From Candidatus Heimdallarchaeota archaeon (GTDB lineage Archaea; Asgardarchaeota; Heimdallarchaeia; JABLTI01): DNA of 64,000 nucleotides. The first letter of the stretch is position 1; each line of letters starts with the position of its first letter. Made by a program: the position numbers and the translations under genes. Below are positions 7,703-17,176 of this stretch, one piece after another. Below the pieces are notes generated by a model. It had not been told where the DNA came from and ran no database searches. It was given only the letters and a program-made list of their open reading frames with translations. Where the stretch lies: positions 35,570-99,569 of the forward strand of contig JAHLVW010000083.1 in the NCBI GenBank assembly GCA_019058275.1, written 5' to 3'.

Positions 7703-10405
7703 CTATTTTTCAAGTTGTTTGTAGCTTTTCTTGATCCGTTCTTTTATACTATTCAACTTATTTAAAGCTTCAAGAGGTGATAGATTATCAATGTCTATTT
7801 CTTGAAACTCCTCAACAATTTCTTCATTAATTCTATCTTTTTCGTTTCTAGAAGATTTATGGAAGATACTTTTCATCAAAGTTAGATCACTACTACTTGG
7901 TTTCAATCCTTCAGTAATTTGACCCAAAAGATTTGTTTGGACTGAAGCTGTTTTTGGTGCTATTGCATCATCCTCTCTAATTTCACCAGTCGAAGTTTGG
8001 TACTCTAAATATTGCAGAAGCTCTTTTGCCCTGTTTATTACTGCATCAGGCATACCAGAAAGCTTTGCAACCTGTATGCCGTAGCTCTTATCTGTGCCAC
8101 CAGGAACAATCTTGTGTAGAAATAGAATCTTGTCTTCTTTCTTTTTCACTTGTATGCTGTAATTCTTTACTCGCTCGAGATATTTTTCGAGATCGATTAA
8201 TTGATGATAGTGAGTAGCGAAAAGGGTTTTTGAGCCCAAATTACTTGAATTGTGCAAATATTCAGCTACAGCCCAAGCAATGCTAACACCATCAAAAGTA
8301 GAAGTTCCTCGACCAATTTCATCTAAAATAATCAAGCTCCTTTTAGTAGCGTTATTAAGGATATTAGCAGTTTCATTCATTTCTACAAGAAATGTTGAAA
8401 GACCTTTTGAAATGTCATCTGAAGCACCGATCCTAGTAAAGATTCGGTCAACCACTCCAATTGTAGCTTTCTCTGCAGGAACAAAACAGCCAATCTGAGC
8501 CATAAGTACGGTTAAAGCAACTTGCCGAATGTAAGTAGATTTACCACTCATGTTGGGACCGGTAATAATTAGAATCTGATCTGTTTTGTTATCCATTGTA
8601 ACATCATTTGGAATGAAAGGTTGATCAAGAAGCATCTTCTCAACTACGCTATGACGACCCTTTTTTATTGATATCTTAAAGGAATTGTTTACAACTGGTC
8701 TTACATAAGCATTGTTTCTGGAGATTTCAGCAAAAGTTGTTAAGCAATCCAGCTCAGCTATTTTTTCAGCATTTACTAGAATTTTAGCAATTTCTTTATG
8801 CACAGCATCCCTAATTTCACAGAACAACTTATACTCGAGATCATTAATTTGATCCTTAGCATTCAGAATTTTTGATTCATAATCTTTTAATTCCGAAGTG
8901 ATAAACCTCTTTCCACTTGTTACTTCTTGCTTTTGAACATAATTTTCAGGTACCAAATTTAAGTAATTCTTACTTACTTGTATATAGTAACCTAGCACTC
9001 TATTGTATTCAACTCGAAGTGCTTTTATGCCTGTTTTTGTCTTTTCCTCTAATTCATAATTTATAATCCACTTTCTACCGCCTTCAGATATTTTCCGAAG
9101 GTCATCTACCTCTTGATTATAACCGTTTTTTATTATTCCGCCATCTTTTATAGTAGCAGATGGAGATTCCTTTATTGCACTCTCTATTTTTTTAATTAGA
9201 GGATTCAAGTTGAATAATTCTTTAATGATCCTTTTAGGTGCATTTGATTGTAATGTCTTTAGTATCTTAGTAATAGATGGGATTGCTTTCAAGGAATTTT
9301 TAATCGAAATGATATCTCTTGCATTCGCCCTTTTCAGCGAAATCTGACTCGCTAAACGTTCAAGATCTTGCACTGGTTTAAGTACGGAGCGTAGATCCTC
9401 TCTTGCAAAAGAATTGCCAACTAATTCATCAACTGCATCTAATCGCTCGTTAATTTTTTGGGGATCAACTAAGGGTCTTCGAAGTGCCCTTCTAATGTAA
9501 CGTCCACCTAAAGAAGTACAGCTTTTGTCAAGAATTTCAATTAGAGTTCCTTTTGAGGTATTATCTCTAACGTTTCTTGTTAGTTCTAAACTTCTAAAGG
9601 ATGATTGATCAATTACCATATAACCTTTTGTTGAATAAAGAGACATATTACGGATATTGTCTAATTTGGACTTTTGAGTCTCCATAAGGTAATCCAAAAG
9701 AGCACCAGCAGCTGAAATAGCTAGTGGTTTGTCTTCACAGCCAAAACCCTCCAAAGTCTTCGTTTTGAAATGCTCTGTTAACAGTTGATAAGAACTTTCA
9801 TTTGAAAAACGATAATCCTCAAGTGGAGAGATCATGACATTTTCAAGAGTCTCAAAAATACTATCAGGCAAATTATGTTTCTCAGAAACTATACATTCAG
9901 TTGGAGAAATTCTATTTAGCTCGATCAATAATTCATCTAATGGTTCGTTCTCAATAAAATGAGTTACTCGGAATTCACCGGTTGAAACATCAGCTAATGC
10001 TAAGCCAAATTTCTTCCCTTTTTCAAAAATGGAAATGATATAGTTATTTTCATTCGATTCTAACATTGCAGTTTCAGTAATTGTCCCTGGAGTTAAAATG
10101 CGCACAACACCTCTTTTTACAAGCCCTTTGGCTTCACTTGCATCTTCTAGTTGATCCACGACAGCTACTTTGTACCCATGTTTGACTAGGGTCAACATAT
10201 ATGCATCGACAGCCTTTGCAGGAACACCTGCGAGTGGTTCACCAGATCTGGCAGTAAGCGTAATGCCTAAGATTTTCGCACCAAGCTTCGCATCAGCACC
10301 AAAAAGCTCAAAGAAATCTCCGACTCGGAAAAGTATTAAACAATCTGGATATTTTCGCTTAAAGGACTTATACTGTCTCATCATAGGAGTAGATTTTGAG
10401 GACAT
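7703..10405 (-). CDS. mutS: DNA mismatch repair protein MutS
   Basis: Recognises mispaired bases and recruits MutL. The mismatch-binding domain carries the Phe-X-Glu motif (RVGDFFELFG). Connector, lever and clamp regions follow. The ATPase has a Walker A at about residue 615 (GPNMSGKST) and a Walker B LIILDEIGRGTS, then THYHQL. At 900 aa with a complete N-terminal domain it is MutS1, not MutS2. The linker after the ATPase has QTNLLGQI, which could be a weak sliding-clamp contact, but this is a guess. Its 3' end converges on the transporter gene with a 20 bp gap. Confidence 0.97.
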   Translation of the reverse strand: MSSKSTPMMRQYKSFKRKYPDCLILFRVGDFFELFGADAKLGAKILGITLTARSGEPLAGVPAKAVDAYMLTLVKHGYKVAVVDQLEDASEAKGLVKRGVVRILTPGTITETAMLESNENNYIISIFEKGKKFGLALADVSTGEFRVTHFIENEPLDELLIELNRISPTECIVSEKHNLPDSIFETLENVMISPLEDYRFSNESSYQLLTEHFKTKTLEGFGCEDKPLAISAAGALLDYLMETQKSKLDNIRNMSLYSTKGYMVIDQSSFRSLELTRNVRDNTSKGTLIEILDKSCTSLGGRYIRRALRRPLVDPQKINERLDAVDELVGNSFAREDLRSVLKPVQDLERLASQISLKRANARDIISIKNSLKAIPSITKILKTLQSNAPKRIIKELFNLNPLIKKIESAIKESPSATIKDGGIIKNGYNQEVDDLRKISEGGRKWIINYELEEKTKTGIKALRVEYNRVLGYYIQVSKNYLNLVPENYVQKQEVTSGKRFITSELKDYESKILNAKDQINDLEYKLFCEIRDAVHKEIAKILVNAEKIAELDCLTTFAEISRNNAYVRPVVNNSFKISIKKGRHSVVEKMLLDQPFIPNDVTMDNKTDQILIITGPNMSGKSTYIRQVALTVLMAQIGCFVPAEKATIGVVDRIFTRIGASDDISKGLSTFLVEMNETANILNNATKRSLIILDEIGRGTSTFDGVSIAWAVAEYLHNSSNLGSKTLFATHYHQLIDLEKYLERVKNYSIQVKKKEDKILFLHKIVPGGTDKSYGIQVAKLSGMPDAVINRAKELLQYLEYQTSTGEIREDDAIAPKTASVQTNLLGQITEGLKPSSSDLTLMKSIFHKSSRNEKDRINEEIVEEFQEIDIDNLSPLEALNKLNSIKERIKKSYKQLEK

Positions 10406-10709
10406 TGACTTTACCCTATTGAAATTTATTTTAGCAATATACTAAGCTATCTTCTTCTACCTTTATTGCTTCTCTTACACAATTAATTATTAATTTTTCT
10501 TTAATATCATCAACGAAAGTAGCTCAAAATAATCAGTACTTACGCTATTTTCGTTCAATACTAAGCAATCTTTAAGTTTTAAAATTAGAAACTAATATGT
10601 AGAAGTGAAGAAACAGGCATAAAAGAATGAAATTTTATTGAGTTAGAAATCACATCCAATGAATAGCTAGAACCTTTCTAAAAAAAGTAGAAAGCTAGTA
10701 CTAAAAGGG
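10406..10709. other. Divergent intergenic region with an inverted repeat
   Basis: This 304 bp AT-rich gap separates mutS from the rightward gene at 10710 and must hold both promoters. The only structure I can point to is CTTTCTA at 10674-10680 facing TAGAAAG at 10688-10694, flanked by CTAG on both sides, just before the rightward start. It could be an operator or a weak hairpin. No ORF or RNA gene is evident. Confidence 0.5.
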
Positions 10710-12290
10710 ATGAAAATGACTAAACGATTAGAAACTAAAATACCACAAATATTAGGATTCACAAAAATCTCAGCTGATGGTATTTTCAAACTAAAGAAGA
10801 AAATCGTTGAATATCTAAAGTTAACTGATAACCAAATACCTTATCTAAATTACAATGGAGAAATAACTCTTTCTGCTAAACCTTTTGGTATAAAAGCTAA
10901 TGTATTAAATGGAAATAGAATTGAATTACCTCTAAAAGCCTTAGAGAAATTGTTGATTACTAAAAGAACAGATATTTGTTTTATTGAACGACACAATGCA
11001 GTTGCGATAAAAAAAATCGAGATAAACGTAAAAAAAGGTAAAGGACCAAAAATCATTGATATTGAAAGTCCTTATTCTGTAATAAGGCAAGTTAAAACAT
11101 TTGCAAATCCAGATAGTTTATTGGATGAGTTAATAGATAAATCAAAAGACATCAATTTAAACTATAATTTGGTTAATTTTTGGAAAGATAAAAAATCATT
11201 TAGCGCTTGGAAAGCCAGAAAAATTTTGAATGTTCCTGAACCATTTGATGAAGATTTACAAAAGGAACTAATTCAAGATAGATTATCAAACCAAGATTCC
11301 TATGGTTCGTGGGAAGGATTAGTAACTGCTACGGCTAAAAATTTGATGGAACTTGCTGAATTAGGGATGAGTAGTAACTATCCTCAAATTCAACAAGCTA
11401 TAAAATGGCTAATGGATCGTCCAGAATCAAAACACAATCCAGGAATGTTTTTCTTAACTGATGAATTAGTACAAGAGCAACTTGATATTGTTGAAATAAG
11501 AGAAGAACAAACTAGTGGTCCTCGAGATAGATTTCGGAAACGTCCTAAAGGTGAATTGAAGTTAATAACAAATGTTGATGAACTCTATGATAATCCTTGT
11601 GGTCAAAGAATCATGTGGCCTAATGCATTTGTTCTAGAAGCATTGCTTACTTTGGGTTATGAAACACATGATAGAGTACAAACAATTCTTGAAACATTAA
11701 CCTATAGTCATTGGTGTGATTGTGCTTATCAACATGGACATAGTAGTTGGTTTCGAAAGGAACCTTATTCTATGAGAGAAGTAGAGAAATTCGAACGACA
11801 AACTTTGTATGAGTTTAAACATGGAGGCGTGAAAAACTTACAATTTCTTATAAGCCAACCTACTTTGAATCACTTACTTCGTTTATCTCAAAAGAGGAAA
11901 GGAGAAATTGTGGAGTACACCTTATGGGTACCAATTATTACCCAAGGATGTGAATTAATAACTACTGAAGCTCTTAGCAAAGTAAAGGATGAAAAACTAT
12001 GGCGTTTAGCTGAAACTCATTTATGGCGTTTTGTTGTTTTGCTTTACAATGCTTATACTAATCAACATACTATGGATGAATTTGTAAAATACCATCTAAC
12101 ACCATTCATTCATCTGAAGGTTTTTGCTAAATATAATACTAAAGGATCGAGAATTGGCATTCTGTTATCACTTCCATGGATAAGAGACAATCAAAATGAG
12201 GATGGTTCATGGGGTAATGGCAAGCAAAAGGAAAGTGCAACAATATCTATTTTGAGTGCGCTTAAATCAATAGATTTCATCAATCAATAA
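10710..12290 (+). CDS. AbrB-like tandem domain fused to alpha-toroid (terpene-cyclase-like) domain
   Basis: I do not recognise a characterised family. Residues about 15-105 contain two segments that read like SpoVT/AbrB swapped-hairpin repeats: ISADGIFKLKKKIVEYL followed by YNGEITLS, and NRIELPLKALEKLL followed by HNAVAIKKIEI. Residues about 130-526 are helical with the cadence of squalene-cyclase/prenyltransferase alpha-alpha toroids (SYGSWEGLVTATAKNLMEL, then QNEDGSWGNG near the end). A middle segment is rich in His and Cys (SHWCDCAYQHGHSSW). An AGGGA lies just before the ATG at 10710; ATG 10716 is an alternative start. Two other toroid-type genes occur at 17177 and 28116. Confidence 0.6.
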   Translation: MKMTKRLETKIPQILGFTKISADGIFKLKKKIVEYLKLTDNQIPYLNYNGEITLSAKPFGIKANVLNGNRIELPLKALEKLLITKRTDICFIERHNAVAIKKIEINVKKGKGPKIIDIESPYSVIRQVKTFANPDSLLDELIDKSKDINLNYNLVNFWKDKKSFSAWKARKILNVPEPFDEDLQKELIQDRLSNQDSYGSWEGLVTATAKNLMELAELGMSSNYPQIQQAIKWLMDRPESKHNPGMFFLTDELVQEQLDIVEIREEQTSGPRDRFRKRPKGELKLITNVDELYDNPCGQRIMWPNAFVLEALLTLGYETHDRVQTILETLTYSHWCDCAYQHGHSSWFRKEPYSMREVEKFERQTLYEFKHGGVKNLQFLISQPTLNHLLRLSQKRKGEIVEYTLWVPIITQGCELITTEALSKVKDEKLWRLAETHLWRFVVLLYNAYTNQHTMDEFVKYHLTPFIHLKVFAKYNTKGSRIGILLSLPWIRDNQNEDGSWGNGKQKESATISILSALKSIDFINQ

Positions 12291-12364
12291 TCATTATTGA
12301 TTATTTATCAGAGATAATGTGATGTAAAATAAGCTACTGATAAGAAATAATGTTACAATTGAGT

Positions 12365-12790
12365 TTAGCTTCTAAACTTCCCTTCAATTTTATCTAAAGC
12401 TATAGAAGCTTGTTCTCGAACGCGCCAATTATCATCAAGTAATGCATTACGTATAGCTGGAACTGTTTCATTAGTTCGATTTTGCATTTCACCCAACGCA
12501 GCAGCTGCTAGTGTACGTACGTCATCTCTATTGTCTTTTTTCAAAATATCTACTATTACAGGTATAGTCTTAATATTCTTTTCTCCCAACTCACATAATG
12601 ATAAGGCTGCCCATTTACGAACCTCTAAATCATCATCCTTTAGAGCTTTCATTAAAGCATTAACAATTTTCTTATCTTTCTTTCCATAAATTCCTAATAT
12701 TAAAGCTGCTGTTGCTCGAACCTTTGGATTAAAACTGTCTAAATCTTTAAGAAAATTCTTGACTTCTTTGGGATCCAATATAGCAGTCAA
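12365..12790 (-). CDS. HEAT-repeat (PBS lyase-like) protein
   Basis: A 141-residue protein made almost wholly of four HEAT/PBS-lyase repeats: FNPKVRATAALILGIYG, DDLEVRKWAALSLCELG, DDVRTLAAAALGEM and DNWRVREQASIALDKI. The spacing of about 35 residues and the VR(x)3A(x)2ALG signature are typical. Such solenoids bind proteins; no enzyme motif is present. It converges on the alpha-toroid gene and no operon partner is visible. Confidence 0.85.
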   Translation of the reverse strand: MTAILDPKEVKNFLKDLDSFNPKVRATAALILGIYGKKDKKIVNALMKALKDDDLEVRKWAALSLCELGEKNIKTIPVIVDILKKDNRDDVRTLAAAALGEMQNRTNETVPAIRNALLDDNWRVREQASIALDKIEGKFRS

Positions 12791-13114
12791 AGTTCTAATC
12801 CACCAAACTCAATAAACAACAATATTATAACTAATAAGTTATCAAAAAGTCTTTTCATGATAAAATATTTTCAACTATCTCTCAAATCATTTAACTATTA
12901 TTTTGAGATTATTTCAGTTATTTTTTGATAAATTAAGTATGTTTACTTGAGGTTAAAAAACTGAATAGATAACAATTAGACCAATCAAATTTGGAAAAGT
13001 AGATATTCTTAAAATTACTATCATTATTCTTCTCTTTAGGAATTGTTAGTTTTGGTAAAATTATAGTATATAATTGGAAAGAAGAAGGATTTACCAGAGA
13101 AATATTATGAAAAA
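12791..13114. other. Intergenic region, no clear feature
   Basis: This 324 bp AT-rich gap lies between two genes that read away from each other. The acetyltransferase frame at its right end stays open upstream of the assigned ATG to a TAG at 13064-13066 and encodes plausible sequence (KKKDLPEKYYEK), so the real N-terminus of that gene may lie here or have been lost. I see no RNA gene or repeat. Confidence 0.4.
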
Positions 13115-14086
13115 ATGATAAGCATGATTAGAGGCTACGATTCAGAACGGTTGCCTTTTGAACCACCTACTTTAGATTATTATCGTAATTATTGGGATTT
13201 ACCAAAACCATCAGGACAAGAAACAATAACTGTATTCGCATTCAATGACTTTGATGAACTTATAGGATTTGGATATTCGGGTTGGAATATAAAATATGAT
13301 AATTTAGATCATGGATTCTTTCAAATTTATGTTGTTCCTACAAATCGAAGAAAAGGATTTGGTACTAAGATTATACGAAAGTTATTTTCTCAAATTCCTT
13401 CTCAGATTAAAACTTTAGCAGCTTCAACAAAGGAGGGTTCTATTGGTGAAGCATTTCTACAAAAATTTAAACACGAGAATTGTTTTGAAGAACTTTTTAG
13501 AGCTGCAGATTTATCAGAATTCAATCTAGAAGAAATAAGGGAGATTGTAAAGATAGAAACTGAAAGAATTGAATAATTAGGCTATACTTTTGTAGAGCTT
13601 GAAAGTCTAGATTATGCTGAAAAATTCAATGAAGAGGAATATGTCAGAATGGTAGAGAGAATATGGAACGATATGCCTCGAGAAGAAATGTCTTTTGGGG
13701 AGAATGTTATTACCTCCGAACGTTACAAGTCTATGATTGAATTAAATCTTAAAAAAGGTGATAGAAATTTTGGTTATGCAATTGCCAAAAAAGAAACTAA
13801 CGAACCAGTAGGTCACACAAGAGTTCTCTATAATAAATATGATCTTGATCTTGTTGAACAAGATGATACAGGGGTTGTTCATGAACATAGAGGAAATGGT
13901 TTTGGTTTAGCTTTAAAATATAAAGTCTTAGAGAGGATATTGAATGAACTAAATGCGAAATTCTGGTTTACTGGTAATGCTCAAAGCAATAAACATATGA
14001 TTCGAATAAATAAAAAATTAAAACATAAAATCGTTGGAAAGAAAGTTGTATATGAATTAAAGAGAGAAGAATGGGAATTGATCTAA
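13115..14086 (+). pseudogene. Tandem GNAT acetyltransferase interrupted by in-frame TAA
   Basis: Two GNAT domains lie in one frame, separated by a single TAA at 13574-13576. The first half has the acetyl-CoA loop NRRKGFGTKIIRKL; the second has HRGNGFGLALKYKVLE. The codons between the stop and the first ATG of the second half read GYTFVELESLDYAEKFNEEEY, a normal inter-domain linker, so one change (for example GAA to TAA) splits a tandem-GNAT protein. Both halves could still be made separately, the second from ATG 13649. Conserved-looking sequence upstream of 13115 suggests the N-terminus may be lost too. The substrate is unknown. Confidence 0.7.
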
Positions 14087-14295
14087 AACTACTATTTAGT
14101 AAATATTGTAATCAATAAAAAAGTCAAAGGGAATTCTTCACCTTATATCTCATAATAGATTGCTCATGTTATAAAAAACTTTGATTGCATTGGCATTTCT
14201 CTCTAATTACTGGTCAGAAAATACCATATTATACTAATAGAGTGGTCAATTTACTTTTACTTTTACTAAATAGAATTCAATAGAGATGATTGAAA

Positions 14296-15438
14296 ATGAC
14301 TGATGCTGAAAAACACAAAGAAAATATTGTGAATAACTTAGTTGGTATAAAATTCGAAGGTAGACCCATCCCTTTATGGGATGAGAAAGATAAATTGACT
14401 GATAAAATGAAACAATTCAAAGTACCTGGTCTAAGTATTGTTGTGATTAATGATTTTCAAATAGATTGGACATTGCATGAAGGCGTGCAAGACTTGAACT
14501 CCAACAAAAAATTAACTCCTGAAACTTTGTTTGAAGCTGCATCTACGACTAAAGCTCTAACAGCTGTTCTTGCTTTGCACTTCGTTGAAAATGGTATTTT
14601 AGACCTAGATGAGGAAATTAATACTAAACTAAAAAACTGGAAAATACCTGAGAATGAGTTCACTGAGAAAGAGAAAGTTACTCTTCGCAGATTACTAACA
14701 CATATGGCAGGTATAAACCGTCCTGACAGCTTGTTTAGTTACGAAGAAGGGAAAACTCCTACACTAATTCAAGTATTAAATGGAGAATCACCTGCTTTGA
14801 ATGATCCTGTAAAAGTAGAATTTATTCCTGGATCAAAACATCAATACTCAAATATTGGCTATACTATTATACAACAGTTATTAGAAGATGTTACTGGGAA
14901 ATCATTTCATCAATTAATGAAAGAAGTGATTTTTGAACCACTAGAGATGAATAATAGTACATTAGAATTTCCGCTTCCTGATAATTTTAGTCAACGAGCT
15001 GTTTTACCACATACAGCTGAAGGTGAAGCTAAGGATAAAGGCTTACACGCATCAGCTTTAGCACATGGCAACTTAAGCTGTACTTCAATTGATTTGAGTA
15101 AATTTCTTTTAGAACTAATGAACACTTATAATGGAAAATCTGAAAAAATATTGTCAAAAAACATGGTTAGAAAAATGTTTGAATCTCAACGTTCATTTGG
15201 TCCAACAGAATTAATGGGTTTCTCTGATCAAGCCTTAGGTGTGTTTTTGATGAGAAATGATAAAAACTCATTCTTTCTCCATCCAGGAGGAAATGAACCA
15301 GGGGCAAATTGCTTTCTTATAGGTTCTCCTACAACAGGTCATGGTGCTATTTTGATGTCAAATGGTTCTATGGGTGAGCTCATCAATATGCAATTGATTT
15401 ATACTATAGCAAAAGATTATGAATGGAATTTTGGATGA
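14296..15438 (+). CDS. Serine hydrolase, beta-lactamase / class C PBP-like fold
   Basis: Cytoplasmic-looking penicillin-binding-protein-like hydrolase of 380 residues. The catalytic SxxK is S83-T-T-K86, the YxN motif is YSNIGY near residue 183, and the HxG-type motif is HPGGNEPG. No signal peptide is present. I chose ATG 14296 over the in-frame TTG two codons upstream. These proteins include esterases, peptidases and lactamases, so the substrate cannot be named. A second, longer member sits at 29204. Confidence 0.85.
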   Translation: MTDAEKHKENIVNNLVGIKFEGRPIPLWDEKDKLTDKMKQFKVPGLSIVVINDFQIDWTLHEGVQDLNSNKKLTPETLFEAASTTKALTAVLALHFVENGILDLDEEINTKLKNWKIPENEFTEKEKVTLRRLLTHMAGINRPDSLFSYEEGKTPTLIQVLNGESPALNDPVKVEFIPGSKHQYSNIGYTIIQQLLEDVTGKSFHQLMKEVIFEPLEMNNSTLEFPLPDNFSQRAVLPHTAEGEAKDKGLHASALAHGNLSCTSIDLSKFLLELMNTYNGKSEKILSKNMVRKMFESQRSFGPTELMGFSDQALGVFLMRNDKNSFFLHPGGNEPGANCFLIGSPTTGHGAILMSNGSMGELINMQLIYTIAKDYEWNFG

Positions 15439-15553
15439 ATAACTCACCAAAATTTCTTTAATTATTTTCTAGATACCTTTTCTTTTTTTTATTAAGAAAG
15501 TCACTCGTAATTAATTAATAATCAGATGAGTATTTTACAATGGAGGTAATGAA

Positions 15554-15988
15554 ATGAAAATTTTTGATGCTCCTATTCTTCACAAAGTGTTAATTCGTGC
15601 CCCTCGAGAAAAGGTCTATGATGCAATGACAACTGCAGAAGGTTTAGATGGGTAGTTTACTAAGGGATACTTTGTTGGTCGTAAACCAGGTGGGAAAATC
15701 ATTCTTCGATGGGTTGATTGGGGCGTAGATAAAGTAAATACTCAAACAGAAGCTCCTATAATAGAAGTCAAATTACCAGAACGTTTTGTCTTTAAGTGGT
15801 GGGAAGATCATTATACAATAGTTGAGATGGATTTTATAGAAGTTAAAGAAGGAACAGTTGTATCAGTAAAGGAACACGGATATCAAGATTCAACAGAAGG
15901 TCACGTACGATGTCTTGAATGTGCAACTGGATGGGGAGAAGCCCTCACATTACTAAAATTCTATGTTGAGCATGGATTACGATACTGA
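15554..15988 (+). pseudogene. SRPBCC/AHSA1-family protein with amber stop at a conserved Trp
   Basis: An ATG at 15554 preceded by a strong GGAGGT box opens a frame of 144 codons that reads as an AHSA1-type START-fold protein, starting KIFDAPILHKVLIRAPREKVYDA. Codon 34 is TAG (15653-15655) in the context GLDG-stop-FTKGYFVG, where this family has Trp (GLDGWFT). The rest of the frame is intact to TGA at 15986-15988 and keeps the usual KWWEDH and GWGEALTLLK blocks. A single TGG to TAG change explains it. It is either a recent pseudogene or depends on amber readthrough. It converges on the GrpB-like gene with 1 bp between. Confidence 0.75.
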
Positions 15989-15989
15989 A

Positions 15990-16508
15990 TCAGCTATATT
16001 CCTTTCGAGCTTTTTTCTCTATTTTTTTGATAAATTTTGATTTGCCATTAGTATATGCCTTTCTGTCATTTCTGAACAATTGTGCCAATCCTTGTTTCAA
16101 ATCATTGTATTCCTTTGCCGCATCAGGATAGCTTCGCAGAAAATCGCGAAAGAGAATATGCCTTCCCCAATAATCACTATTTATATCTATAATATACAAA
16201 TGAATCTTAATTCCGTCAAATTGCTTGTCTAGTGATTTCCTTTCAGGAAAATCCTCAACGCGATTTGTATCAAAAGTATATCCAATACTTACTAATAGAG
16301 GAATACATTTCTTGATCTCATCAAATGATTCTACGCCAATCATTATATCAATTATTGGTTTAGCACCCATTCCAGGTACAGCAGTGCTCCCAATGTGCTC
16401 TATACTTATTACTAAATCACTTAATGCTTCTTCAATTACCACTCTTTCTTTTTCGAAGAATTTAGGCCATTTAGGATTATATTTCTCAATTATAATTGGA
16501 GCATTCAT
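15990..16508 (-). CDS. GrpB/UPF0157 family nucleotidyltransferase-fold protein
   Basis: The 172 residues match the GrpB (UPF0157) family along their length: the opening YNPKWPKFFEKE, the core IEHIGSTAVPGMGAKPIIDIMIG with the nucleotidyltransferase GS and DxD-like elements, IKIHLYI, and a C-terminal SYPDAAKEYNDLK. The family is related to CoaE-fused and nucleotidyltransferase-like proteins but has no well-established reaction. The gene stands alone among small accessory genes. Confidence 0.88.
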   Translation of the reverse strand: MNAPIIIEKYNPKWPKFFEKERVVIEEALSDLVISIEHIGSTAVPGMGAKPIIDIMIGVESFDEIKKCIPLLVSIGYTFDTNRVEDFPERKSLDKQFDGIKIHLYIIDINSDYWGRHILFRDFLRSYPDAAKEYNDLKQGLAQLFRNDRKAYTNGKSKFIKKIEKKARKEYS

Positions 16509-16598
16509 AATAGATTACCAATATATTGAAATTTATCAAATTTACTAAATCTACAAAGTAACAAGCAATGTAAAATTTACCTTGGACCTAATGCATGT

Positions 16599-17039
16599 TT
16601 AAACGATAGTACCCTTATATAAACCAATGAATCGTTCATATCTACCCGGTAATTTTTCATTATCTTGTAAATGTAATAACCAAGCATGAATTTCATTTTC
16701 TAAGATGATTTTCTCTCCTGCTACATTCTCTACTTCTGGTCTATGGATGTTTTTAATGGCTGTAAATTCCATCATTACATATGCTTCAGACATTACTATT
16801 GTTGAGATGTCGTTTAGATACATTTCATCATTTACACTGAGAATACATCTAATAAGCGCTCTCGCAAGGAAAGTGATAAATCTTTTCTGAAGATCCATTG
16901 GACCTTTAAATAACTTACCAAAAATCGCGCCCATAACTGTGTTTTCAAAATCATATCTGTTCATAACATAAGGTATTAAGAACTCCTCTAATTCTTGAAT
17001 AAGCTTTTGACTAATATTGTACCCCGCCTTTTTAATCAC
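16599..17039 (-). CDS. Hypothetical protein, mainly helical
   Basis: A 146-residue protein I do not recognise. It is predicted to be largely helical, with a moderately hydrophobic stretch around KRFITFLARALIRCILSV and no signal peptide, Cys pairs or known catalytic motif. Codon use is like its neighbours. It is divergent from the alpha-toroid gene at 17177 across a 137 bp AT-rich gap holding TATA-like stretches. Confidence 0.55.
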   Translation of the reverse strand: MIKKAGYNISQKLIQELEEFLIPYVMNRYDFENTVMGAIFGKLFKGPMDLQKRFITFLARALIRCILSVNDEMYLNDISTIVMSEAYVMMEFTAIKNIHRPEVENVAGEKIILENEIHAWLLHLQDNEKLPGRYERFIGLYKGTIV

Positions 17040-17176
17040 TATAAAACAAATGTGATTGGTTTATTTATATGTTTTCAGAAACAAGAGTCATAATTTCATA
17101 ATAAGTAAAAGCCCCTCTTTGTAAAAGAGTAATTATAAATATTATTTATGTTAATTATATAAGGGGGCAGATAGAA

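Noticed and set aside
15554..15988. Pyrrolysine encoded by TAG
   Set aside because: No pyl genes or PYLIS-like element are visible, and the residue expected at the site is Trp, so nonsense mutation is simpler.
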